Source: Anadara kagoshimensis
Lineage: Eukaryota; Mollusca; Bivalvia; Arcoida; Arcidae
Assembly (NCBI GenBank): GCA_021292105.1
Contig: CM037874.1
Span: 16,350,615 to 16,414,614 of the forward strand
Direction of reading: 5' to 3'
DNA: 64,000 nt
Shown: positions 50,249-60,034 of the stretch, piece after piece
Layout: every line of letters starts with the position of its first letter
How positions within the stretch are numbered: position 1 is the first letter of the stretch
Translations under genes and position numbers: made by a program
The notes under the pieces: model-generated
Seen by the model: only the letters and a program-made list of their open reading frames with translations
What the model was told of the DNA's origin: nothing
Database searches by the model: none

Positions 50249-50530
50249 CCACTGCGGTAGCTCAGTTGGTAGAGTGCTCGCTCCGTAAGTGGGAAATCGA
50301 GGTCAATTGGTTCGAACTCCGACCGGGTCTGACGTAAGACTTGAAAGTGGGTAGTGATTGTTCTTTCGCAAAGCACTCAACACGGTAGGCGTGTCACGAT
50401 AAAGAACCCTGCTGTAAAATGCCATCAGCGCAACGCACAGGCAATGTTTATTTGCACTTTCGCCTATAGCTGGCGACGTCTTGATATAAGTAAAATAATC
50501 TTGACTAGGGCGTAAAACACCATTACTAAA
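50249..50530 (+). mobile_element. tRNA-derived SINE (family B), well-preserved head
   Basis: The head reads GCGGTAGCTCAGTTGGTAGA (A-box) and GGTTCGAACTCC (B-box). The body has GACTTGAAAGTGGGTAGTGA, and the tail CTATAGCTGGCGACGTCTTG then ATATAAGTAAAATAATCTTG. A TTTA microsatellite follows (to about 50563), a typical SINE 3' end. It is not called as a tRNA gene because the acceptor stem does not close. It sits in the LHX1/5 last intron in the antisense orientation. Confidence 0.85.
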
Positions 50531-50537
50531 CTCATTT

Positions 50538-50568
<31 letters not shown>

Positions 50569-51334
50569 AAATTACTTGTTTCATGGATTCTGTTGGTTGT
50601 GACTTCTTTTTGTACTCCCAAGCACAAATTAATTTATGAGTGAAATTAAAAAAATAATTTTCACAGAAATTGATTACGTCATTTTAGTTTTTTCGGTCAG
50701 AATTAAAATTGTAGTGAGGGAACAAATTGAAACCCTTCCGTTTGTTGCCAGCAAAACAGGATTGCTTACTTCCCAAAAACACTCGTACTTAGTCTCATTG
50801 TTTGGTGTTCTTGTGATACATTTATATACACGTACTATGGTTACACTTAAGTGATATGTTTGTAGACTTCTAATGTTGTATTCTAATCAAATTTTATCTT
50901 TTAAGAAAATTTGATCGCATCAGCCGCTATAGAATCAATGCCAGTGGTCCATGGTCAATTGCAAGATTTTAATTAAAAACTTAATTATTATAACAAATTG
51001 ATAAAACTGCTTTCAGGTCTCAACCTTACTTATGGAAGGAACACAATCTTTCAAAACAAAAACTTCCATTTGTAGCCCCTACCCCGCGAAAACTTTATTA
51101 TGGACTGAAAAGTAACAACGAGAGACGGAATCAAGCTATGTTGAACAAATTTGTGATTTTTTTTTAATTTTGAAGATTTCAAAAGTGGCGGATTTAAGCT
51201 GAAGTTTTAGTGCAAACTTAGTTGAAGAATGGTTATGAAAATCGAGCCTGTATTATGTTTTGTTTAAGTTACACCGCTTTACGTTGTCCCGTTATTACTT
51301 CAACTTTGGACAAACATTCAACAAAGCTGAAATT

Positions 51335-51640
51335 GCATATTATACCAGTTTTAATTTTACAGCACTAGATGACCTTTTCGAAATGCAATTGCTCATCAGT
51401 AGTGCTTGGACCAAAATTGTGAAACCACCCCCCCCCCCCCCCAAGTTGTTTCCGAGATAAGTGATGCCTAAAGGACCAAAATACATTTTACCAAATTAAG
51501 CTACGGAAATACTTTGCATGGAGGGGTATATCTAGTTTTTAAGCAATTTCAGATTTTAACAGGCAGTAAAGTTAGACAATAGTATATTTCTGACAATACT
51601 GATACACAGTTATTGCCTTCTGAGTTTGTGATAGCCATGT
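51335..51640 (+). mobile_element. Partial copy of the 817-1437 foldback family, in LHX1/5 intron
   Basis: TTTTACAGCACTAGATGACC leads to CTCATCAGTAGTGCTTGGAC, a C run (51426-51441) and AAAGGACCAAAATACATTTT. Confidence 0.65.
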
Positions 51641-51672
51641 GTTATTTTTCTACAGTCTATTTAACTTTGTAT

Positions 51673-51731
51673 TGTCATGTGCTGTTTTTGAATTTCTATT
51701 AAAATAATGCATTTAAAAACAGCACATGACA
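51673..51731. mobile_element. Small hairpin MITE 19 bp from an LHX1/5 splice donor
   Basis: TGTCATGTGCTGTTTTTGAA pairs with TTTAAAAACAGCACATGACA. It ends at 51731; the donor GT of the linker exon is at 51749-51750. Confidence 0.85.
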
Positions 51732-51750
51732 GTATTATACGACGACTTAC

Positions 51751-51894
51751 TATTGCAGTGTAGGGGCTGCTCGGCTGTTAATGGAGGGGTACCTCTGGCT
51801 GAGGGATGCATGAAATTTACATTTCCTTCTACAGGTGGTCCTGGAAAGAACTCGCCGTATCCCTGGTAACCGGGGAAAAACTCTGGACCATTAT
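51751..51894 (-). CDS. LHX1/5 (Lim1): LHX1/LHX5-type protein, Gly/Pro/Phe-rich linker exon
   Basis: This 144-base exon starts after a pyrimidine-rich acceptor (CTTTTTTTCTAG) and ends at a GTAAGT donor. It is entered and left in phase 1, so the first base pair of codon completion gives D and the last base contributes to I at the next junction. It encodes NGPEFFPGYQGYGEFFPGPP and then a Ser/Thr/Pro-rich stretch ending PLHCN. Vertebrate LHX1 has a similar GPGGNYDFFPQGPP segment after its homeodomain, which supports the exon and its order. The region is probably disordered and involved in transactivation; this is inference from composition. A 59-bp hairpin element lies only 19 bp inside the downstream intron. 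Confidence 0.9.
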
Positions 51895-51991
51895 CTAGAA
51901 AAAAAGGAAATATATTTATTGCAGAAATGAAGAACGGATCTTTGTTATTTATCATGTTGTTAAGTATTACATTGCATAAGTAAAGTACATA

Positions 51992-52232
51992 CAGTACAGA
52001 CCTGTCGAAAGTTTAACACTAGAATAAAGAACAAGTGCAGAATCGGCAGCTCATCTCGGTTCCTCGGCAGCTCATCTCGGTATCTTGTCAGCTACATCTC
52101 GATAGCTTTTCGACAGCTGATATATTTATCGAGGGAGCTTGTTGGACTTTATGTATCCATATCTCAGCAGTCGACGTCCGAATCTTTGTCGTTATTTCGA
52201 TGGTGTTAAACTTTCGACGGGCCGGCAGTGTA
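51992..52232. mobile_element. Palindromic MITE in LHX1/5 intron, ~100 bp from the linker exon
   Basis: Ends CAGTACAGACCTGTCGAAAG and TTAAACTTTCGACGGGCCGG. It contains a short internal duplication (CAGCTCATCTCGGT twice). Confidence 0.85.
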
Positions 52233-52324
52233 TGTTTTTTATATATATTGGTGGCAAGAATACATTTCATTCATAAAAGCTGATTGTGCTGTTTGCATCA
52301 AGTATTTTTGTGTAAACGCGAAGT

Positions 52325-52530
52325 GCAGTAGACTTGTCAAAAGTTTGATACTAAGTTAGCAAATTAGTGTCGAATCGACAGTTCAACTCGGTCCTTCGTT
52401 GGCTATACATTTTAGCAGCTTTTATATATCTCTCAGCAGCTTTTCGGCCAACAGCTATGCATATGACGACCACTTCAGTTTGGATTCTTTTAAGTTAGCT
52501 CGGTGGTAACTTTCGACAGGTCTGCAATGC
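52325..52530. mobile_element. Palindromic MITE in LHX1/5 intron
   Basis: Ends GCAGTAGACTTGTCAAAAGT and TAACTTTCGACAGGTCTGCA. Confidence 0.8.
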
Positions 52531-53569
52531 ATACTCTGTAACTTACAAGTGTGTTAATAATTACAAGTCTCTATTTTCTCTATAGTTCATATGCGTGTAT
52601 GAAATATGCAATAAAATGATATTATTATTGTAAGTAAGTGTATTTCAAGGATACATGTGCAGTTGATTTTTTTCATGTGCCACACTTTTCAGGGACCTTT
52701 CACGGTTTTTCCGGGGGCCTATTTAAAGTCTGCTTAGATAACGTCGGCCTCCGAGAATGAGGTTTTTTTATTACAAGTGGTGTTCAGAAAACATTTATTA
52801 TCTTTAAACTTCATTTTTATATTTATTTTTTATAATAACAAAAAAAAACCTGTAATGCTAGGGACACCTAGTAACTTAAGATGATGTGCACTTTGTATCA
52901 TATAATCAATTCGTTGATGGTGGCCACTATGAGGCGGAAGCAAAAGCATATTAAAAAATCATCATCCCTGACTAGATGAACATCTCCAATCAAATCGGAG
53001 AAAGAGGTAGTGTACCCATATTTTGTATTATCATTAGGACATTTTGGTTTGTGATAAACTTCTAAAACTTAAAATCTTAAACGTACATTGGTATTTCAAA
53101 TTGCACATACACATATATTTCTCTATTATCTACAATTTTGAATAAGATTATCTTTTAAAATACAAACGACCTACAATGACGACAAAAATTAAGAGCACAA
53201 AATACTGAAACACAAATCCACATCTACATTTTTCTATGTGCCAAAGGATTGTCATAAAGACCCATTATCATACAGATTCTTTCATCCCGGCATCCCACTT
53301 TCATCCAGATTACGGTATCTTGTACGAGATAAAACGTGAACGTGAACAGATAAAATAAAATGAATCTTTCAACAGTTAGCCTTTATCCAGCATTCATCTT
53401 CAAACCTCGCTTTAATGTCTGTCATTACGTATTGATCAGTTCTAATCAGATTTCAGAACTTGACATGTTACTTTACTGCTCCAGTTACGTGTAAGTACTA
53501 TCTTACCGAATATCAACCCAATTTTAACTATCCTCTTTATTTTTCTTTTTAATTTAAGAAATAAAAAAA

Positions 53570-53739
53570 TTACTTTAATTAAAGAAATAAAAACTAACCT
53601 ATTTTGCAAGATTTAAGTATTTTTTATTTTAAGGGAAAAAATTCAAGGTCAAAATTACTTTAATTGAAGAAATAAAAAATAACCTATTTTGCAAGATTTA
53701 AGTATTTTTATATTTTAAGGGAAAAAATTCAAGGTCATA
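53570..53739. repeat. 85-bp tandem duplication
   Basis: TTACTTTAATTAAAGAAATA (53570) and TTACTTTAATTGAAGAAATA (53655) start two near-identical 85-bp units, both with CCTATTTTGCAAGATTTAAG. Confidence 0.9.
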
Positions 53740-53751
53740 TTTTTATACAGA

Positions 53752-54165
53752 ATAGAGCTGTTTTACGCTCCGGTCGAGATTCTTTCACTTATATATACTG
53801 TAGATCACTTTTATTTCGCGAGGTATTTATTTTCGCGTAAATTCGCAACTCATTCCATTCGCGAATTCAAATATCATGCAAATATTTCCAGCTAACAGAC
53901 ATACATATGTTGTATTCAAGAAGATTCCAAACGCGAATTCAAATATTCGCGAATAAGGTCAAGATAATTTTGACGCGAAATTTTCTACTCGCTAAAAATT
54001 AGTGATCCACTGTATAGGCTGTCAGTTCGTGGATGGTACAGGAAATCCGAGTACCCAGAGCTAACTGACAAACTTTCTTTCACAATGATCTGTCTGAGTG
54101 GGATTCGATCGTAGGTGGTGAGAGACAATGTGATCCGTAAGCATGAGTTTTGTTTAGACCACAGA
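53752..54165 (-). mobile_element. Family A SINE split by a foldback element
   Basis: The SINE tail is at 53752-53794 (TTTTACGCTCCGGTCGAGAT and following). The body resumes at 54017 (GGCTGTCAGTTCG, CAAACTTTCTTTCACAATGA, GTGGGATTCGATCG). The 53795-54016 interval is a separate foldback element. Confidence 0.7.
53795..54016. mobile_element. Foldback MITE-like element inserted in a SINE
   Basis: Ends are ATACTGTAGATCACTTTT and its near inverse AGTGATCCACTGTAT. The interior is rich in CGCGAA / TTCGCG (for example TTTTATTTCGCGAGG and TTGACGCGAAATTTTC). It interrupts the SINE at 53752-54165 cleanly. Confidence 0.7.
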
Positions 54166-54167
54166 CC

Positions 54168-54412
54168 CCGGTTTCATAATCATTTATTAACTAAGGATTT
54201 CCTTAACCTAAATCTGGCAAAGTTGATACTGTAATAATTTTGTTAATTTTAAACATATCCAGGCCTGAATTGAAGGAGTCATTTTGAGGATTGCTCTTAT
54301 CCTATTACATCGTCGAATCCATTATAAGTACCTAAAATGTTCCTCAAATTTACCAGATTTAAGTTAAGGAAAATCTTAGTTAAGGAATGATTGTGAAACT
54401 GGGGTCTGTCAA
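54168..54412. mobile_element. Foldback MITE with CCCCGGTTTCATAAT ends
   Basis: The left arm CCCCGGTTTCATAATCATTT, TTAACTAAGGATTTCCTTAA and CCTAAATCTGG pairs with the right arm CCAGATTTAAGTTAAGGAAA, TTAGTTAAGGAATGATTGTG and AAACTGGGG. Confidence 0.85.
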
Positions 54413-54754
54413 TCGATGCAACCTCTACATAATCCAAATTAACTATCCCTATGTTTTCTTTATAACTAAAGAAACAAAAAATAAGTTATGATGCAAGATA
54501 TATTTTTGTCAAAATATTTTATCCAAAGTCAAAATTAATATGATAATCCCTTAATTTTCGTTTAAATTTAAAAAACTATGATGCAAAATTTTAAAGAAAA
54601 ATCAAGATAATTTTTTGTATTTGTGTGATGTTCTATGTAAAAATAGTCTTACAATGATTTTTTAGAACAAGAAGAAGCACATTTCATTTTGATATAATCG
54701 TATTCTTCCAATTAGGCTTCGTCCGAGGATCGAAGTGAATAACACTTCAACTTG

Positions 54755-54915
54755 CCTTAAATGCCACCTCTATATAAGGACCACCCGCTTACAAAGGCTG
54801 GTAGAATTGTATCCCCATTGTTTTATTCATATTATTTGAACAGGTATATAAAGACCATTAAGGCCACTTTTACTGTTCCCCTTGGTTGGCTTTTATAGAC
54901 AGGTTTGACTGTATA
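54755..54915. repeat. Inverted copy of the ACAGTCAAACCTGTCTA repeat
   Basis: It has CCACCTCTATATAAGGACCA at one end and TATAGACAGGTTTGACTGTA at the other, opposite to 7025-7180. Confidence 0.6.
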
Positions 54916-54929
54916 TCACATAGAAACAT

Positions 54930-55019
54930 TCGCTATTTTTAATTCGCGAATTTTCGTGAAAAAATAACAACAAACGCGAAAATTCACTTAAATAGTTAAA
55001 TTTTCGGCAGGTCTTTACT
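54930..55019. mobile_element. Degraded fragments: CGCGAA-rich foldback piece and a solo MITE end
   Basis: AATTCGCGAATTTTCGTG resembles the interior of 53795-54016; AAATTTTCGGCAGGTCTTTA is a MITE right end. Confidence 0.45.
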
Positions 55020-55189
55020 TGTAAGTTAGGAAGTTGATATTTTAACAGAAAATATCCATTATTTGATGTTATATGTTAATATCAGTAATAAATGTCACCC
55101 TCTCTAATGTTTGAATCATTATATGAGGAAGTCAATATCAATAATCTGAAATATTAAAATAAATGAATTAATTTACATTTTTGAACAAG

Positions 55190-55420
55190 CTGTTTTCGTT
55201 TTTTTTTTCTAAAATCTAATTTACTCTGCTGTTGGTTATATTCAACTACAGAAAAGTCTCGTGAGAGACAAATACCCCCGTTCGAACGGTCAGACGGACG
55301 GACGGACGGACACTTATTTGATATGCTACACATCGTCTCTTGTTGGTATACATTTGTGTCAAGTTTGATCAAAATCCACCCAAAAGCATGGAGATATGAA
55401 GCGGACACTGTATTATAGGA
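55190..55420. repeat. Dispersed bivalve-type repeat with GGACGGACGGAC
   Basis: GTCAGACGGACGGACGGACG and GTGTCAAGTTTGATCAAAAT with GGAGATATGAAGCGGACAC look like a repeat common in molluscan DNA (from memory). The 84-codon frame across it is not taken as a gene. Confidence 0.5.
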
Positions 55421-55541
55421 TGAACAGTGTGGTTCCTATATTTATCCCTAAACGTCTATGTACAAAGGTAGTGGTATTTTTTCTGAAACGTAAAATCTAT
55501 ATATTTCACTAGGGTTTTAAATGTTTGATCGATGTTTGTAA

Positions 55542-55734
55542 TACAGTCATATCCGTCTATAAAATCCACCAATGGGAACAAATAAATGTAGCCTTTAGTG
55601 GAATGGGGGGCTCTTATATGCAGGTTCAAATAAAATAAATAAATAGCGAATAGGATAAAATTGTACTGACCTTAAAAAGTAGGTAACCCTTACATAAAAG
55701 GTGTCTTTTAAGGCAGGTTTGCTTGACTGTATAC
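55542..55734. repeat. Copy of the ACAGTCAAACCTGTCTA repeat family
   Basis: It starts ACAGTCATATCCGTCTATAA and ends GGCAGGTTTGCTTGACTGTA. It leads straight into the GA/TG tandem repeats. Confidence 0.55.
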
Positions 55735-55737
<3 letters not shown>

Positions 55738-55792
<55 letters not shown>

Positions 55793-55861
55793 TGTGTGTG
55801 TGTGTGTGTGTGTATCCTTATATAGATTGTGGCTTTTAAGACAAGTTTGACTGTATACAGT

Positions 55862-55903
<42 letters not shown>

Positions 55904-55974
55904 TGTGTGTGTGTGTGGTGTATCCTTATATAGATTCAGATGTGGCTTTTAAGACAGGTTTGACTGTATACAGT

Positions 55975-56012
<38 letters not shown>

Positions 56013-56067
56013 TGTGTGTGTGTGGTGTATCAGATGTGGCTTTTAAGACAGGTTTGACTGTATACAT

Positions 56068-56097
<30 letters not shown>
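55738..56097. repeat. Composite tandem repeat: (AG)n-(TG)n plus GGCTTTTAAGACAGGTTTGA
   Basis: Four purine tracts at about 55738-55790, 55864-55902, 55976-56010 and 56070-56097 alternate with three copies of GTGGCTTTTAAGACAGGTTT-GACTGTATACA, a unit of about 100-115 bp. Confidence 0.85.
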
Positions 56098-56098
<1 letters not shown>

Positions 56099-56774
56099 GT
56101 GTAAATGGCACGTGCATAAAACACACTAAGAACAGCTTGTTACAATCCATCATGCAAGTGATATACATCAATGTCAGGTTGGTATATACGGAACATATAA
56201 CACCCAGCTGAACAAAGTATATTACGATCTCCATTTGTCTAGATTCTACGAAACTATGTCTTCAAAACGGTTTAATGCCTGAACAATTAACATCATAAAC
56301 ATTAGCATATAGTGTTACTTTTTAACGATTTTAGTAACCGATTTTGTTTAGAAAAATAACGGAATAACTTATATTTTGTAGAACAGAAGTTGTTGTTTTC
56401 CATGAATTCCTGTCACTTATTTTCATTGAAATCATTTGTTTTTACATAGTTGTTTTTGTTAGTAAATGCATGGTCCCACGCTTTGTCCTTGAGACCACAA
56501 CATCAATGAGAATCATATATACGTTTTTGACAAAGATTTGGTTCCAATTGTTGGCATCGTCATATATAAGAAAAATAAATAGGAATAATGGTTAAAATAA
56601 TTATTTTGTGTGTTCCTTGATGCATGATACACAACATGATACCCATAACAATTGTTCAAGTAGTTCAGAAATTGGTAAAAAGGCAATGTAGTTAACTGAT
56701 GAAGCTGGTCATAGTTAGGTAAAGAGTCCGAACAATATGTAATCACCATTAATCATGCACAAACGTACCAGACC

Positions 56775-56965
56775 ATTTCCAAATGACAATCCCATAAGTT
56801 AAACACAACCATACTGACATATGTTCAAATCACATTGCAAAAAAGCTAAGTAAAAACTTCAAAAAATGGTAAAAATGAGAACTTCCACTGGGGAAGTGAG
56901 GTTGGGTGCTTCGAAAGGCTAAACATCTCCTTTAGAGCTCGATGTATCCAAGTAAAATCAAAACT
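56775..56965 (-). repeat. GGAGCACCCGGTCTCACT family copy
   Basis: GAACTTCCACTGGGGAAGTG and AGGTTGGGTGCTTCGAAAGG are in inverted orientation. Confidence 0.6.
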
Positions 56966-57674
56966 GGGAATGAAAGGTGCAAGGGCCTATGGAACGTGAA
57001 ATACAATCTGGATAATTATGGATACAAAGGCCGTCGCTTTGGTTTTGTTGATTCGTCATTCTACTTAAAATACTACAGTACTGAGCCAAGGACAGTTGAA
57101 TCAATTATTATAATGTAGTTAGTTGTTTATTATAAATATTACAAATTTCTTTCCATCAACGGTTATAAGGTGAGATGTCTATTCAAGCATGAAACATAAC
57201 ATAAATAGTAACAAGACTATAAATGTAAAAACCAATTCCGTTTTATGTTTTATACGAGATCTACCCCAAAACTTACAATAAAGCGTGAAATTTCTGAAAA
57301 GACCTCTTTCTGTCAATACCATCACGGATGAAAGAACAGAACGAAGCTTGTAAATATTTGATGGGTAAAATCGATTAAGCGTGACAATTTTCTTCTTCAA
57401 GTTCGCTTTGATGTATTTTCAGTTATTGATTCTAAGAACTAGAGACGCTGTATGGGACATGTTTTGTGGTTCTTTAACATCACGGGCATTTAATTTTTCA
57501 TTAAAGAATTAGAAAATATTTTGTCTTCGAAATTTGTAAACATTAAAAAATTGAAATCTAATTAAGGCGCCATGAAGGTGTATATGCGTGGGCGAGAAAA
57601 ATATTAAAATGTGATTTTCCCGATGAAATCAGTAAGACGCAATTGAATATTAAATATACGGGTTTACCTAAATG

Positions 57675-58150
57675 CAGCGAAACACATCACATCTGGCAAA
57701 ACCTAATATTTCAAAGAACACATCATATTTGGTAGTACCTAGAATCTCAAAGAACACAACGCATCTGAAAATACCTAGAATGTCAAAGAACACATATTGA
57801 AATACCTAAAACATCGAAGAACACGTATGTCAACACTAAGAAACCAAAAAGATCATATCTGGCAATACCTAATACTTCAAAGAACATGTCACATCTGGAA
57901 ATACCAAATATACTAAGAACACATCACATCTGTCAATTCCAGATACTAGTACACCATGAATGGCAAGAGCACGTCAAAATTTGACCATACCTTAAACCAC
58001 CAACAGCACTTTACAGGTATCTGGCAAAACCTGGAACCACTAAAACACGTCATATCTAGCAATACCTCAAACCACCAACAACACGTTACAATTGGCAATA
58101 GAACACGCCAGACAAAATATCTAGAACTACCAAGAATATGCCATCACAAA
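57675..58150. repeat. Degenerate ~40-bp minisatellite
   Basis: Variants of CAAAGAACACATCACATCTG and GCAATACCTAGAAT recur ten or more times. Confidence 0.7.
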
Positions 58151-58559
58151 ACACTTTTAACCAAAAATATATTTTAGGATTGAAGTGTTGCCTTTGGTAA
58201 GGCAATAGTCATATTATGAAATAAGTGTCCAGGGATGTGGTCCAATTTCGTATGTAAGGCCCTTATTTAATTATGTATGTTTTATCTCTCTTTCTCTGTC
58301 TCTGTAATTTAAAAAAAATCAAGAATGGCCAGCATTAAATTTTGTTTTTCTCGGTCAGTTGCTAAAGCGTCCTCTCATCTCCCAATTTAAAAAAACACCT
58401 TTGTATTAATGTAAATACAAATGTATTAGTTTTGAAACATGTAATTGATACATGCTCCTCTTTTCCATAAATACATATTTGTATATTGAGGCATATTACT
58501 GATAAAATTGATTTCCTTAACGTTCTGTTTTTCAAAAGTCCATGTATTAAAAGTTAATT

Positions 58560-58930
58560 TTTGTTTGGTGGAAAAAATTCAATGTCAACAATGGACAATA
58601 AGCGAAATGTAAATGAGGAAACTCATTTCCATAAGCGGGCATGCGCAGGCATATCAGATATGAAAGTTTCATTTGCAATAGGGATTACTGGCATTAAAAT
58701 TCATGGGGCCCTAAATCCAACATAATCCTTGGTACTACTGAGTTTCACTACAACATCGGGGAAATCTAAAGAAAATCGTTAAAAGGGGATCAGAGTTGAT
58801 CTCATCTTCTGGAGATATTCAGATAACTTCCATTCATCACTCGATACGGCCAAACATCTCCAACATTCACAAACTCTACATGATTCCAATTCTATCAAGG
58901 TGGTATCACGCCGCTAGACTTTCTCACATC
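58560..58930. promoter_or_regulatory. Repeat-free intronic block, candidate regulatory element
   Basis: About 1 kb downstream (in gene sense) of the homeodomain exon, this block has mixed base composition and no resemblance to any repeat in the window. It contains GGGCATGCGCAGG (NRF1-like) and TAATCC-type homeobox sites (AGGGATTACTGG). Regulatory function is inference only. Confidence 0.25.
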
Positions 58931-59715
58931 ACAACATCTTCATTTTACTTTTAAATTACAAGATTAGAAATGAATCCAATTTGGTATTAAAAAAATTCCC
59001 AGTTCTTATAAACTTTGTTCAGTAACGTGAACTGGTGCACCCATTAGTCTGATATTATAATCATGATTATCAAATGCAATGGTGAAAAATCAAGCAATAA
59101 TCTAATCCATACCTATACCGATCAGGTTAAAACAAGCAATTAATCGTCATTCTGTTTGCACATAATGAAAAAAGTGCAAATTTAAAAAAAAAAATCAGAA
59201 TTTAGGTATCGGTATTCGTAGAAAGATTTTTTTTTATTAAAATATCGGAAACGCCAACAGTCCCTATATAATATATATATGCAATCCATTTGTATAAAAT
59301 TATATTTACCATATATTATATATTTTATTACAAAATTATTATTTTAGAAAAAATACTGAATAATATATACACAGATATAAATATGTACTACTGGCTTTTA
59401 AGTAAGCTAGTTAAGGAGCACTGTTTGAATCATCAGAATTTTGAAAAGAAAAAAAACACAATAAAGAGAAGACCAAATCATAGAGATAATTGAAAAACAT
59501 CACACGATAATGAAAGTCTTATACCAAGGACAGATTGGTGGCACCAGGCATACGCTCGGTAAAACTGAAAAACCAACAAATTTGACACGAAATGGAGTAA
59601 ATGTTTAAGAAATGGGAAACTGACATCATTATAATATCAATATATAACCACGTTGTCTTTAAAGTGGTACAAAATTGAGGAAACCCTTTCCAAATGCAAC
59701 AAAACATTGTCATTT

Positions 59716-59744
59716 CGAACAACAACAACAACAACAACAATAAT

Positions 59745-59776
<32 letters not shown>

Positions 59777-59777
59777 A
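59716..59777. repeat. AAC microsatellite
   Basis: (ACA/CAA)n with one AATAAT interruption; it lies about 100 bp beyond the donor of the homeodomain exon. Confidence 0.9.
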
Positions 59778-59874
59778 ACAATTCACATGTCCTGCAGCCG
59801 AGATAAAAAAAAACTTGATGCTTCATTTGATGGAATAACGGTTGCCAAAATCTAAATACATGTATCCCACTTAC

Positions 59875-60034
59875 CAGGAAAATAACCGAATCCAGGACCC
59901 ATCATGTCTGCGTCATCAACTTCCCCACGGACAGCGCGCATGCGCCTAGGATTTCTGAAGAAATGGCGCCGTGCTCCTAATGCAGTCAGTTGCTTCATTC
60001 GTCGTTCTTTAGATCTTTTGTTTTGAAACCAAAC
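59875..60034 (-). CDS. LHX1/5 (Lim1): LIM-homeobox LHX1/LHX5-type protein, exon with homeodomain helix 3 (internal exon)
   Basis: This exon encodes 53 codons plus one base, from 60034 down to 59875. It opens at homeodomain residue 47 with [14 protein letters not shown] (residues 47-60), the DNA-recognition helix: W48, F49, Q50, N51 and R53 are intact. It continues with [19 protein letters not shown], the basic tail diagnostic of the LHX1/LHX5 class. The acceptor reads TTTTGTAG/GTTTGG and the donor CCTG/GTAAGTGG; the intron falls between homeodomain residues 46 and 47, a common homeobox intron site, and the donor leaves phase 1. LHX1/5 proteins are nuclear LIM-homeodomain transcription factors used in head organiser, kidney and neuronal specification in animals where they have been studied. 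One oddity is K at homeodomain position 52 where LHX1 proteins I recall have R. The LIM domains and homeodomain start are not in the window. The family call is strong; LHX1 and LHX5 split only in vertebrates, so a single Lim1 orthologue is the likely identity. Confidence 0.95.

Larger units (their letters stand above)
45790..51750 (-). other. LHX1/5 last intron (about 6.0 kb), repeat-invaded
   Basis: This is the intron between the linker exon and the terminal exon, phase 1, with GTAAGT donor and TTTCAG acceptor. It contains at least five palindromic MITE copies (46300, 46531, 47803, 48154, 49852), two SINEs (49372, 50249), a CT microsatellite, an AT-rich degenerate tandem repeat, small hairpin MITEs and part of a foldback element with a CCCAGTTTCACAAT-type end about 100 bp upstream of the acceptor. 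No coding sequence is seen in the rest. Confidence 0.85.
51895..59874 (-). other. LHX1/5 intron between homeodomain exon and linker exon (about 8.0 kb)
   Basis: This is a phase 1 intron with GTAAGTGG donor and TTTCTAG acceptor. It holds two palindromic MITEs (51992, 52325), an interrupted SINE with a foldback insertion (53752-54165), a second foldback MITE (54168-54412), GA/TG composite tandem repeats, a degenerate ~40-bp minisatellite and an AAC microsatellite. The stretch at about 58560-58930 is free of recognised repeats. Confidence 0.85.

Noticed and set aside
50249..50330. Possible tRNA gene
   Set aside because: The A and B boxes are good, but the acceptor stem does not close and the sequence continues into a SINE body and tail shared with 1780-2045.
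59519..59776. Frame beginning with a long Leu run
   Set aside because: The Leu run is the translation of the AAC microsatellite.
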